Shown here: positions 21,303 through 32,178 of the stretch, piece after piece | Layout of the letters: every line of letters begins with the position of its first letter | How positions within the stretch are numbered: the stretch's first letter is position 1 | Assembly: GCA_963969495.1 (NCBI GenBank) | Contig: OZ018321.1 | Location: forward strand, 109,073,212-109,137,211 | Length of the DNA stretch: 64,000 nucleotides | Origin: Ceratothoa steindachneri | Lineage: Eukaryota; Arthropoda; Malacostraca; Isopoda; Cymothoidae | Reading direction: 5' to 3' | Notes under the pieces: generated by a model | What the model was told of the DNA's origin: nothing | The model's input: the letters and a program-made list of their open reading frames with translations, nothing else | Database searches by the model: none | Program-made: the position numbers and the translations under genes

Positions 21303-22735
21303 ATAATATAAGAGTCATTAAGAATAAGTATTTAAATATCTATTAAAGAAGTTTAACATATTTAGATATATCTAATATCTATCTTTCGTGAAAATTTCAA
21401 GTGAATGGAATAAATATTTCGTAAGTTATGAGGAAATAAACAAACCATCTTCCAAATTGCAGCGGACAAAAGTTAAGGGTCACTTACAAGAAATTAACTA
21501 CCAACCGAGGTATTTGTGTTCAGAAGACTGTTAATGGGCTAACAGTTATTTATGATCATACATTTTTGAAAAATTCAACTGTCAACATGGCGGCTTGTGA
21601 GAGACGACCGGTGTCCTGGGATGAAAAACAGGATTGAGCGCCTTCACCAAAAGGGCAAGTCAAATTATGCGATAGCAACTACTGTATGAAGGTCTAGAAG
21701 TGTTGTGCGACGAATTGTAGCGCGTTTAAAGTCAACAAGATCGACAGATGCTAAACCTAAAAGCGGTAAACCTCGTAAAACGTCACCAAGACAGGATCGT
21801 ATTATAGTTAGAATGGCACAAAAGGATAGGTTTAAGAGTGCTGCTGAGACATATCGCGCTAAACAGTTTCCCCGGAGGTTACGAGGTTCTTGGTCGCTTG
21901 CTTGGGCACAGGCAAAGAAGCCTCTGATCTCTAAGAAGAATCACAAGAGCCCGTCATCGTTATGCTCACGAACATGTCGTTTGGACAGAAGAACAGTGGG
22001 CGCAGGTTCATTTTAGCGATGAATCGAAGTTTAATGTGATTGGTTCCGATGGCAGGATGTAGGTGGGACAAAGATGTGGCGAAAGGTTATCTCATGCATG
22101 TGTGAAGAAGACAGTGAAATATGGGAGGCAGTGTAATGGTATGGTAAGTGATCTATGCTGCTGGTCCTGGTCCACTTATTCTCCTACAAGAGACTGTCAA
22201 TGCTGAAATCTACAAGCAGATTCTTAGACAGCATGCCCTTCCACATCTCCGATCCTCGGCAGTTCAATCTCCAATCTTGGTGCAGGACAACGCTCGCTGC
22301 CACCGTAGAGAAAAAGTTTGGAAGATTATTGGAGATGGGGTGCGAAGGAGAAATCCAAAGAACCAAGATGAGCTCTGGGAATGAATGGAACAATATTACC
22401 CCATAATTTTGCAAGAAATTAATTGACCTGTAGTAACAGATGTCGAGAGATCATTGCTAGCTAGTAAAGGGATGTTCACAAAATATTAAAAGTAAGGGTT
22501 TCTTTTTTGTTTTTGTTCCATTTAACATTGTTTTTCTAAGTGACTAACTTTTGGCCTCTGCAATTTAGAAGATGGTTTGTTTATTTCCTCATAACTTACG
22601 AAATATTTAATCCATTTTCACGATAGATAGATTTTAGATATATCTAAATATGTGCGCAATATATAGTCTCATCGTTTTGTTAAACTTCTATAATAAATAT
22701 TTAAATACACTTGTTCTTATTGACCCTTATATTAT
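21303..22735 (+). mobile_element. Tc1-like element with long terminal inverted repeats
   Basis: Inverted repeats of about 180-200 bp: left 21303-21482, right 22540-22735. The shared inner part includes CGTAAGTTATGAGGAAATAA, AACAAACCATCTTC and ATTGCAG. The shared outer part includes ATAATATAAG and GAAGTTTAACA. The right arm has about 25 extra bases near 22655-22680. A broken transposase gene lies between. The outermost bases are uncertain because both flanks are TA-rich. Confidence 0.85.
21587..22405 (+). pseudogene. Tc1-like transposase, broken
   Basis: N-terminal HTH region from the ATG at 21587 (MAACERRPVSWDEKQ, then after a shift RIERLHQKGKSNYAIATTV). This is followed by RSVVRRIVARLKSTRSTDAK and KSGKPRKTSPRQDR. 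First catalytic Asp box at about 22018: SDESKFNVIGSDG. Second Asp box near 22280: LVQDNARCHRREKVWKI. The SPDLNPIE box with the catalytic Glu is absent. The sequence jumps to RRNPKNQDELWE, a C-terminal motif, so an internal deletion is likely at about 22330. Stops near 21634 and 21688 and several frameshifts are present. Confidence 0.85.
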
Positions 22736-22750
22736 GGGCGCTAAGGTGTG

Positions 22751-22806
22751 TGTATGAATGTATGTATGTATGTATGTATGATATATATATATATATATAT
22801 ATATAT
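22751..22806. repeat. GTAT then AT microsatellite
   Basis: Tandem GTAT repeats followed by an AT run just beyond the right end of the long-TIR Tc1-like element. Confidence 0.9.
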
Positions 22807-23082
22807 TAAACTCTCGATATAACGAACAAAATTTCCTGGCCAAACTCCATTGGGTTTAAGAGGCAAGCGTTACGACCAGCCTGAGTGAGTGTTGGTTTGT
22901 CACATCTCCTATAGTGCAAGGTTCGTATCAATACTATGTTGTGTAGTCCACTTAACTTTATTAGTAATTACATACGTATTACATATCCATAACGAACTTG
23001 GTTCGTTATTTCCATTGCTTTTAACGCTCATCGGGTTTAAAGAACTTTCGGCTTCAACGAACGCCCCCCCGCCCCATATAGT

Positions 23083-23086
<4 letters not shown>
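22807..23086. mobile_element. Possible pogo/Tigger-type MITE remnant
   Basis: A non-coding segment between two TA microsatellites. Its left end (AAACTCTCGATATAACGAAC) resembles pogo/Tigger termini of the CTCGATATAACGA kind, and its right end contains TTCGGCTTCAACGAACG followed by CGATATA. A proper inverted-repeat pair is not clear, so this is tentative. Confidence 0.3.

Positions 23087-23140
<54 letters not shown>
23087..23140. repeat. TA microsatellite
   Basis: About 27 TA units, ending exactly where the inverted repeat of the next element begins. Confidence 0.95.
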
Positions 23141-23141
<1 letters not shown>

Positions 23142-23436
23142 TACAAGAGGAGGAAGAATTGGACGCGAATGCGCAAATGAGACAAGAAACCGGAGTTTTT
23201 TAAAGGCAGGAGAGAGGGACATTAAAAGAATCCAGAATCAAAGGGAGCAGAGGGCGGCACAGTGAAGGCGATCCTTTACCGAGAAGACAGAAATAACGCC
23301 ACGGTAAAAAAGTTTTGAAATTCCTGGCCGGGACTCGAACCCGGGTCTGCTAATTGCCTGGTAGGTTGCCTTTAAAAAAACTCCAGTTTCTTGTCTCATT
23401 TGCTCATTCGCGTCCAATTCTTATTCCTCTTGTACT
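23141..23436. mobile_element. Foldback MITE carrying a tRNA T-arm
   Basis: Inverted repeats of about 68-70 bp (23141-23208 and 23367-23436) share ACAAGAGG, AGAATTGGACGCGAATG and CAAATGAGACAAGAAAC. The 158-bp interior contains, in minus sense near 23325-23345, CCGGGTTCGAGTCCCGG. This is a perfect tRNA T-stem with a 7-nt loop and a Pol III B-box (GGTTCGAGTCC), followed by CCAGGA like a 3' acceptor strand. No matching A-box or 5' half is seen. No coding capacity. Confidence 0.75.
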
Positions 23437-23576
23437 ATATGTATTTATAGTCAGCTATACAATGTTTCTGCATCTTTCTTTCTGTCTTCAAATTCATTTG
23501 AAAGACAAAATAAAAATGCTATAGCCCTGTGGTGGTTGTATAATCACCCGCAGAACTTGTAGTTGCTCTTTCTTTG

Positions 23577-23580
<4 letters not shown>

Positions 23581-23633
<53 letters not shown>
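23581..23633. repeat. TA microsatellite
   Basis: About 26 TA units. The 140 bp before it and the 80 bp after it hold nothing recognised. Confidence 0.95.
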
Positions 23634-23637
<4 letters not shown>

Positions 23638-23714
23638 TTGCAATAGCGCAATCATAATTATACGGTTAAGAAGGCAATTTTATGGCTAACTAGCTCTTCA
23701 TCGAAGCCCTCTGA

Positions 23715-23716
<2 letters not shown>

Positions 23717-23774
<58 letters not shown>
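23717..23774. repeat. AT microsatellite (left of palindrome)
   Basis: About 29 AT units, about 33 bp before the left arm of the large palindrome. Confidence 0.95.
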
Positions 23775-23778
<4 letters not shown>

Positions 23779-23807
23779 AAAATTAATGCAATATCGCAAG
23801 AAAAGAT

Positions 23808-24133
23808 GAGGAATTAAACCACATTCTCCGAAGACAATTTAATTCAGAACAGTTTCGGTGATCTCACACCCTTTTTCAACTGACACTGGATAGAAAATAT
23901 TAGAAAAGTAGAAAAGTGCATACAAATATAACACAGGGTCAGGTCGTGAAAGATCCCCTCTTTTTCCCCAATCCCCTACTTGGGGAAAAAGCGGGGATCT
24001 TTCACGACCTGACCTTGTGTTATGCTTGTATGCACTTTTCTTATATTTTCTATTCAGTGTCAGTTGAAAAAGGGTGTGAGATACACCGAAACTGTTTTGA
24101 ATTAAATTGTCTTCGGAGAATGTGGTTTAATTC

Positions 24134-24137
<4 letters not shown>
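23808..24137. repeat. 330-bp near-perfect palindrome
   Basis: Two arms of about 160 bp (23808-23969 and 23982-24137) are inverted copies with a roughly 12-bp centre (AATCCCCTACTT). Matching blocks include GAGGAATTAAACCACATTCT, CCGAAGACAATTTAATTC, CACACCCTTTTTCAACTG, and GTCAGGTCGTGAAAGATCCC. A handful of substitutions and one 9-bp block (AAAAGTAG, left arm only) separate the arms. It is non-coding. A transcript would fold into one long hairpin. Confidence 0.93.

Positions 24138-24214
<77 letters not shown>
24138..24214. repeat. AT microsatellite (right of palindrome)
   Basis: About 38 AT units, starting at the last base of the palindrome's right arm. Confidence 0.95.
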
Positions 24215-24216
<2 letters not shown>

Positions 24217-25121
24217 TGTTGTCCCACATTTTTGCTCGGCGCCATCCAGTCTCCTCGTCGATCATACTCGCCATTTAAGGTAAAGATTGAGGAAAGGAGG
24301 CTCAGACCACGACAGCACCCTGAATCACAAATGCACACACACCTCTGCATCTGTTATTCAAATAGAGGCCGTTTCGCATTTGACGATGAATCCCCTCAAA
24401 GGCTCATTTACGGAGGGGGGGGGGGTCAAGAATAAGATACCAAATAGTATTTGGAGAGCTACGGTTCGAGGGAGTAGGCACAATTATCCAAACCTGGCCT
24501 ATTCCTTAACGAAGGCATCTTGCAGTTTCGTAACAGGCCCAACTTTCCTTTCACATCTAACAGAACGAGGGACTAAAAGAATAAAGGACCCCCCCCCCCC
24601 TCATCATTTTGCCCAAGTAAGGAAATTCGAACAGTAATTCTTCGGTAAATTCATTACCAACGAAGAAATGACAACTAGCGGTGGACCAATAAGCGCACCG
24701 ATGACGTCATCAAGGCGAGGCCACGAGGAAGGTCCAAAGTTTCAAACCGAACGCGAGGAAATCGCGCCGCGCCTTCCCGGTTGCCTAGTCATTTCTTACA
24801 AGGATCCTCAGACAGTGGAGTATTCTTCTATGAACTAATCTTAATCTCGTGTTTCTATAGCCACTGCCTTATAAAATAACCATTCCTCAGAATGTTCTCA
24901 CATGTGACACGATTACCACACACCTTCATTAAAAAAAATACGAAACATCCAGTCGGGATGCAGTCACCTGTCCCACGAGGAGCCTGAATCCAACCTGGTA
25001 CATCTATTATCAGCTAACATCTTGAGGTCATCATATTAAACCAGAACACAAAAAAATGAGGCAAAATGAATAGCCAGTAGCAAAAATATAATGGGATGCC
25101 GCCAATTCATCACCACAATAA

Positions 25122-25126
<5 letters not shown>
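24215..25126. other. Unassigned sequence
   Basis: No gene recognised. Contains a G-run (24414-24425) and a C-run (24590-24600), which are typical of the host background in this window. Confidence 0.35.

Positions 25127-25173
<47 letters not shown>
25127..25173. repeat. TA microsatellite
   Basis: About 23 TA units. Confidence 0.95.
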
Positions 25174-25175
<2 letters not shown>

Positions 25176-25258
25176 CATCTAGCCGTTCACTAGATTCTAG
25201 TCAATACCCAAGATTCTGTATTCTTTGAATACTTTATGCAAGCTATGCAGAAAATATT

Positions 25259-25319
25259 AGTTTGAGTTAATATTTGTTCAATAAACATCCATCTATTTCT
25301 TTTAATATTAACTCAAACT
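25259..25319. repeat. Inverted repeat / hairpin
   Basis: Perfect 16-bp arms AGTTTGAGTTAATATT (25259-25274) and AATATTAACTCAAACT (25304-25319) with a 29-bp loop. It lies just downstream (minus sense) of a Tc1-like fragment and may be part of its former end. Confidence 0.8.
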
Positions 25320-25329
25320 GGTTTAAGGG

Positions 25330-25754
25330 AAGCCGAGCCCTCCCCGTCCTCGTTATAGCGTCCGTTCAACGTGCTTAATGCCTTGACCGCAGGTGAGCGA
25401 GCTTGAAGATACGTCTTCCTCCAGCCGACGTTACAGTCTACCTGGAGACATTGATGGTCAAAATCTCTCGTTCAAGTACTGCAGCCGTCTTGAAATGGTC
25501 CTTTACAATTTTGGTAATGCCTGTCTTATTGGGCTCTCCATTGATTTACCAGTCTTATATAAACCTGTTTTGTCATAGGTTGAGAGAATATTATGGACTA
25601 CACTTTTGGACAGCTTGGCAGTCTTTACAATGCCTCCAATTGAAAACCCATCTTGATAGCGCAGCATTACAATATTAGGCATGCTATCTGAACAGCACCT
25701 AATAAGATAACCTAACGAAAACGGGAATGAACTGAAGTTCGTTTGCTTATGCAA
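25330..25754 (-). pseudogene. Tc1-like transposase N-terminal fragment
   Basis: In minus sense the frame from about 25676 reads MPNIVMLRYQDGFSIGGIVK, then KLSKSVVHNILSTYDKTG. This is the first helix-turn-helix region of a Tc1-like transposase. Farther down, after a frameshift, HFKTAAVLER and LTINVSR then TVTSAGGRRIFKLAHL resemble the second HTH. The catalytic domain is not present. The family differs from the other Tc1-like copies in the window. Confidence 0.65.
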
Positions 25755-25986
25755 ATATGTAGTTTATCTTTAACAGCGATCAGATAGATAATTTTGGAGG
25801 CTTCAATTTTCTAGTAAATCGCTTTTGTTTTATTCATCTAAATTTGATTAAGGCATACGTAGTTTATACATGTAGTAGACGAATTTTGGAAACATTATTT
25901 TTCTTGAACGGTACTGTATAACCCACTCGCAAGGTTTCGAGAGGCAAGTTGTGCTGTCTGTGAAGGGAGGGGGAGGGGGTGATTGG

Positions 25987-26040
<54 letters not shown>

Positions 26041-29000
26041 TCACTACATATATCTGGAGTTGTCAAAGCGCACGCATTAGACGCGGCTGCCCTGTCTACT
26101 GTGAGAAGCTCCTTAAAAACACTATATTTTTTGTTCCAGCTCTCCCCTGAAATCAACCCGGTACCTAGGTTGAAAATTTTACTCACTCCCGATATAGGCC
26201 AGTGAGGTAACTAGGGGGATTCGTAATGAAAGGGAAGTTAGGGGGATATAAATTCTATAAAGGGGGTATATAGATAGTTAAGATGTTTTGGGGGCGCAAC
26301 ACTCTTAATTCGAGTAAGACGAACACAAACATACTCTCTCTCTCTCTCTCTACCGGCCAAAAAAAAAAAAAAAAAATACACAGCACGCCACCCAGATTCT
26401 AAATTACCAATTATGGAGGTTAAGTTGGGGAGATCGTTGGGTGGGAATGAGAAAGCGGTTAGGTTCTCGGGACAGGGGAAAACAGCGGAACCAGGACTGA
26501 TTTGAATTGCCGCGCCAAAATGCAGTCACCAATCCAATGCCGCTGCACACGAGCAATAAATTAAAATTCCAATACAAATACATTGTTTTGCAGTGTTGAA
26601 GTGATCAATTCTCTTCTAACCACACCTTGACCTTTGTCCTATTGACCTAAAGACGATCAAAATCATACCCAAGGGATGGTTATTACATGGGGTTCAATGT
26701 CGGAGCACCTGAAATTTAACACACACATTAACTCTTCTTTCTCCCTGGCCTCTGCAACCTTATTCAATCCCTGTCACGCAAGTGTCAGATTTGAATTATT
26801 TAGGATTTCCGGAGTCCTTTTCAATTTCCTTGTTCTTGGTTACCTCAAAAGTAAGCAAGTAAATTCGTTCATGGAGTACTACTCCTTGGATGGATTTAAG
26901 TATTAGTAGGTTTCACTTGGATAATTGGCTTCCGTCGCATAATTTAAATCTTGGAGACCCAAGCACTTTCTACTAACGCACCTTTGAGGAAATTCGGAGC
27001 GACTTACGCGAAATTGACTCATCTGCTATAGTCTGGACATCTAAAAACAATCATGAATAATCAGGATAACAACGGGTGGAAACACCAGAACATTCACCTT
27101 AACCCGAAATGCTGCTAGGCATTCAAGACTCCTAGAAACGAACATAACGAGCGCAGAATCTCCAGAATGAGAATTTCGACATCAGGTGACCATTGTACGC
27201 GCACGTGTATCAAACCGGATAAAGAGCGGGCGTGGAGAAGCGAGGGATAGGAAACAGGGGTGAAGACGAGGGAGGGGGGGTATTTAATACTCAACTTAGG
27301 ACAGGACTAAATCGAATCAAGTGCACACAACATAATCGGAGAAATTGGTTCCGCCTCTCGCTTCACCGTGGCCAGAACGCAAGCCCCCCCCCCCCAAGTA
27401 AGCCCTTATCCGGGCCTCTCAGTATTAGATGTCGCAGAACCGCTTTGAAACCATTCAAGAACCCGACACTTGCCGACACCTTCCTCGGCCTCCCAAAGGT
27501 GATTCGGTTACGGCATTTCTTTAAAGGCAAAAACTAACGGGTACATCTAGCCTGTTTCAGGTGAGATGTAAAAAAGTGAAGTGAAAATGCTTGAAAGGAA
27601 CTTAGGACGCTAGGAACCAAGAAGGTTCGAAACTCAACAACAACAGGTCAAACCTCGCCGTGGTTCGCGCACAGCGGCCTGTACACCAGTCCTCCCCGTC
27701 ACTACGTAGTGCATACAATCCTGCCCTATATAGATCCCAACTCAAAGCCCCCATTAGGATATTCCCAGCGTCTGTTGAGGACCGCGTTCCGACCGGGAAT
27801 TAAAATTCACATATCCTCTTGAGCGCTAATGCACTCTCCCAAACCCCGCACTTAGGATCGAGGCCGGCCATCGCGGTTCCTTCCAACTTAATCCATTTTA
27901 TTTATCTTTCTTTCCTTTCTAAGTGGACATGGCATGGGTGGAATAGACCAGTAACTTACTAGTGAGGACCAGCAGCGATCTACCAGGATTCTGATTGTGC
28001 AACCTTCTTGGAGGGTGTGGCCTCTCCACCACCCCTTCAATAAAGGCACATTCTGGCTAATGGGAACTAGAACAAGGGACGTATGGGACCACGATTACAA
28101 AGTGCATCTTTGTTCTGCCTAGGAACGCATCTCTGTTCCCTCATGATTTGCTCCCTGCTCCACCAACGCGCGTGCGGAGATTGCGAGTCCATGAATCCCT
28201 AGATCAACGGTAATGACGCAAGTCGATTGCAAAACGGTTAGGAAGAGGCTACAAGGACAGGGGGTGGGGCGGAGGAAATGCTAATGGAATGAGACCTCAA
28301 AATTCCCACCCCATCACCCCAACATGAACCTCCATCAGTTGAGCCAGCGAGATCATTGACGTCATAAAATTTTGAAGATTCAGAGAAAGTGAGCAACTTG
28401 TAAGTGAAATTAAGTGGAATGTACACAACCCAAATGGCCTAGTTGAAAAAAAAGGATAAGGAGGACACGCAATTCTCCGAGCCCTGCCCCAGGTTCTGCT
28501 ACAAAGAGAGATGATTGATTGCGGGGTAAAGAACGGTCGAACAAACTCTGAAAGGCGCACATTTCCGTTACGCAAGGAGACACGGGGCGGCCTGTGTCTC
28601 GCAATCGTTGGAGCCAAAGCGAAAACAACAGCTCGTCAGGACATTATCGAATCCGCTTGGCTGCGGACAAGGACAGGAAGAAACACGCCAATACTGATTG
28701 GCTACTGAACTAACTAACACTATCCATATTCCTCAAGAACGATTGCGCAAAAAAAAAACACGTATTGCAGTATCGCACAGCATTACAGTAACGTACATGG
28801 ACGAAGCATGTAATAATGAAACAGGGTTATGATTCGAGGATTGTATTGCGGCAAACTCGGACCGTGAACCAATCACTAAGCAAGTGGAGATCAACTAAAA
28901 GAGTTTGCAAAGTATATTTCACTACTACACGTAACAACCATAACGAAATACCGAAGATACCGTAAGGAGGTAAGCTTCCACCCAAAGCCTTCTATTCCCC

Positions 29001-29164
29001 TCAACTCGACACGAGCTAAGTTATTCAGACGCAGCATATTCCGTTGCAAAAAATGGAGGATAAATAAGCAACAAAGATTCGAGGTAGTGTTCACACTGCC
29101 TTTCAAGCAACTTTATCGGTCATTCAGGAACACAAGAGACCACTTTGCACGAATCCATATTTTG
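25755..29164. other. Unassigned sequence with simple repeats
   Basis: No gene or element recognised in 3.4 kb. Contains a GT microsatellite, a CT run (26333-26351), an A-run (26359-26376) and a C-run near 27386. Several short open frames have no family signature. Confidence 0.35.
25988..26039. repeat. GT microsatellite
   Basis: About 26 GT units. Confidence 0.95.
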
Positions 29165-29347
29165 AATTTTTTTTAAGGGGCTACCTGGCGACTACCCACT
29201 TGGGCATAAGTCGCCGCAAACAAACAGCCCAGTTCTAGGTTACTTTAAAATAAAAATTTGAAAAGAAAACAACGATAAAGGGAAATATGACAATTAGGAA
29301 GCAAGCTCCGGCGTCGCGGGGAGGTCCCCCTCCACTCGGCGTAGGAT
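29165..29347 (-). mobile_element. Family A 3' end fragment
   Basis: 5'-truncated piece holding only a 3' UTR: an A-rich end near 29165-29175, the stem-loop GGCGACT..AGTCGCC at 29187-29215, TTCTAGGTTACTTTAAA, then a GC-rich stretch like A2 near 15420. It directly adjoins the 3' end of A3. Confidence 0.8.
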
Positions 29348-29503
29348 TTTATTTTTTTTAAGGGGCTATCTGGCGAGTGCCCACTTAGGCATATGTCGCC
29401 GTAAACAAACAGCCTAGTTCTAGGCTACTTTAAAAAAAAATGAAGAGGTTACAACTATAAAAAGAAATAACAAAACAATAACAAAAACAACAACTAAACG
29501 TAG

Positions 29504-30492
29504 TTAAATGAAAGGGAGAAGGCCGGCCTCCCCCAAATAGTCAACAAGTCCACCAGTCAATGTGCACGCATTCGTCCCGAGTACAAAGGACAGGCGGTAG
29601 CGACCGCGCCCATCCCAGTACCGGGACAGGTAACGTGCGCGAAGATCACCCAGACTGGGACATTCGACAAGGATGTGCCGAACAGTCTGGGGGACGACGC
29701 AGTCGTCACAATAGGGCGCAGGCAAGCGCTCCATCAAATAGCGATGCGTCACACGAGTGTGTCCGATTTGGAGACGACAGAAAGCGACCTAGGGCCGTCG
29801 CCGCATTGGGGTATAGGACCATGGGAACAGTGGCGGGGCAATGGCACGCAACTTTAAGTTCCCTTCGACCGTCTACCAACTTCTTTGCCAAGCAGTCCGA
29901 AGAGCTGCCCGTATTCCTGCCATGTAGTCGGTGTGAGGAAGAGCGAAACGCTGGTCCGGTCGCAGAGTCCTCGCAGACTCTTTGGAGCCCTCGTCGGAGC
30001 GCTCATACCCCGCAATTCCTACATGTCCAGGAACCAGAAGAAGATAATCTCGACATCCGCCCGGCTCGCCAAAACCGTGGAGTCACGGATATCGCGAACC
30101 AAGGGATGCGGAGATTCCAATGCCCCGAGAGCACTCAGGGCGCTTTGTGAGTCGCTATAGATCACAATCCGGTCTCCGAACTGGGCACGTCGCGTAATCT
30201 GCCGTAACGAGTGGTGTATTGCCACCAGCTCGGCCGTGAAGACAGACGCAGCGCCTGGCAGAGCCCCGCTGACTTCAAACAGAGGGGATACGGCGTGGAA
30301 GCCGACCCCCTCTTGGGACTTGGAGCCATCCGTATACACTGGCACAGTTCCAGCGTGACACAAAGTGTGCTCCAAAAAGGTCGAACGCAATACTCCCGGC
30401 TCTGTACAAGCTTTGGGAGCAGAGGCGTGGCGACAAATAGCCAAATGTGGTACCCTCCAGGGTGGCGTCCTGGGCAGAACCAGGGGCGCCAC
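29504..30492 (-). pseudogene. Family A RNase H and C-terminal tail, copy A3
   Basis: The RNase H domain reads well: VPVYTDGSKSQEGVGFHAV (first Asp) near 30340, VFTAELVAIHHS (Glu) near 30230, RIVIYSDSQSALSALGAL (Asp) near 30160, and EIIFFWFLDM at the end near 30030. The C-terminal tail has the CCHC-type motif CDDCVVPQTVRHILVECPS (C-x2-C-x7-H-x4-C) near 29690. A frame change lies between the two. The strand order and spacing match A7. Confidence 0.85.
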
Positions 30493-30549
30493 CGGCGGGA
30501 GAGCTATAAATAGCTCTCGAACGAGTTTCCTGGCCCTGAACCTAAAGGC

Positions 30550-31035
30550 TTAGGGTATGGCTAGCGTCGCTCGGCGGCATAGGTACCGTCAAGATCAGAC
30601 GCGGATGCAGTGAGAGCTGTTGGCGACTGAGGGAGGCGCCGGGCTCGCGCGTACAGGACGGCGTAGAGCGAGTGGCATCACGCCAGCATCGACCAAATGG
30701 CTCTCAATGGGGAAAGTGCGGAAGGCACCGGTCGCAAGGCGAAGGCCCGTGTGGTGGATCGAATCCACCTTCCGCAATAAACGCTCGGCTGCGGATGCAT
30801 AAAACTCGCATAGGTAGTCGGGCTTTGAACGAACAAAGGATCCATAAAAAAGTAGGGCAGTAGCCCTATCAGCGCCCCAAGCGCTGAACGTCACGGAAAG
30901 GGGAATATCCATGGCGCGGGTACAAGAGATCCTAAGGCTGCGAATATGAGCTTCCCAAGGTGAGGCGTCGGTCAAATACAAGACCAAGGAAACGGTGCGA
31001 TTAGACCACTTCCAGGCGTACCCCATTAAGAAACA
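30550..31035 (-). pseudogene. Family A RT thumb/C-terminal region, copy A3
   Basis: Reads RSLRISCTRAMDIPLSVTFS, WGADRATALLFYGSFVRSK, SAAERLLRKVDSIHHTGLRL and LATGAFRTFPIESHLVDAG, matching the post-palm region of A7. The catalytic palm is missing through the internal deletion. Confidence 0.8.
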
Positions 31036-31045
31036 AGTCTGGGTG

Positions 31046-32178
31046 TGGCCAACATGGTGCCATCAGTGGAGCGAATAACGAGGAAGCGTTTGAAGCCAGC
31101 GGGCTCGTAAACGCCAGGTAACCTCTGAATGACGGGCCCCGACGTTATCGAGGCTCCGCCCTGTGCACTTTTGGTCTTAGTCAGGGGCTCCGCAACCGGG
31201 GGGGGGTAGAGGGGCCGGATATGCCAATCTTGGCTTGGTCGCTTGCCAAAATGGCAGCAGACCCATCCGTCCCCGCAGCCCCCGCGGATGGAGAGGAGCC
31301 CCGTGTCTTCTTAGTCTTTTTCGTTTTTGGAGAGGAGGGCGGGGAATGAACCCGCTTCTCACCTCCACCGGCAGAAGCCCCTAGGCCAGATGGACCGGCC
31401 TCAGCCAGGTCCTTCACCGAAATGGAGAAGGTCCTGGTGGTCGCAGGGGCACCGGTCAGAGGAGAACCCTCCCTTCCTTGTACTGCCTCGGAGGTCCCAG
31501 CCGTTTGTGGAGGACCTTGCATAGTGGCGTTTTCGTGTTCGGTGCTTGGCGCCGAGCCAGGATTCCCCCCCATGGAAGGCCCTACCGTCTGAGGCTGGGT
31601 TTCCTCAAAGACCATGTCTATCACAGTTTGCCATCCCCTCCCAAGACATCGCAGGTCCCCTTGGCAGCGTCACCAGTCTTGATTGGGGAGGCACAGGCCT
31701 TGACCCCGGCAAGGTTTAAAATTCTTGCCAGCAGGTCTTTTGAGGGAAGCGACCGAAGGGGCCTGGCTTCCCTCTCCCCCCTAAGGGGGTTTGCCCTACC
31801 GAGCCGCTTCGATGCGGAGCGGCTGGCTAAGGGCTGCCTGCTGGCTTTCTTGGCAGTCCCCTTGGAAAGAACAGAGGGGACTGCCGCTGGAAAGAGGGAG
31901 GTGCCCGAAAGCACCTCCAGAGAAGGGGGTGAGGGGGAGTCCCCTACACCCGTAGGCGAACGAGAGGAGTGAGTCTCCTCTCCGGTTAGAGAGGTATGGA
32001 GGGTCCCCTGTGCAAGCACAGGGGATGGGGCCTCCATTTTTTCGGTGGAGCTACCCAAGGGCGGCTCCGTTGATGTTACAGGGGAAGTTGGGGGTTTTTT
32101 TATATTCATCATTGGGCATGGTGACCCTATTTGTATCACGGGGCGCAATCGCGCATCAACTCTCACAGTAGCCCGCAC
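31046..32178 (-). pseudogene. Family A ORF1 N-terminal half, copy A3
   Basis: Starts at MMNIKKPPTSPVTSTEPPLG near 32100, preceded by readable upstream codons. The N-terminal third is Pro/Ser-rich. It continues with KGTAKKASRQPLASRSASKR, LLARILNLAGVKACASP and, after a frame change, MVFEETQPQTVGPSMGGNPG. Lys-rich HSPPSSPKTKKTKKTRG follows. It runs into the internal deletion before the RRM-like and zinc regions. Confidence 0.8.

Noticed and set aside
23087..24350. Open frames coding long Tyr-Ile repeats
   Set aside because: They are translations of TA microsatellites on both strands, with no flanking coding signal.
25988..26186. Open frame with a His-Thr repeat
   Set aside because: Produced by the GT microsatellite.
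26480..26570. tRNA-like sequence in minus sense
   Set aside because: A- and B-box resemblance is weak and the arms do not pair.
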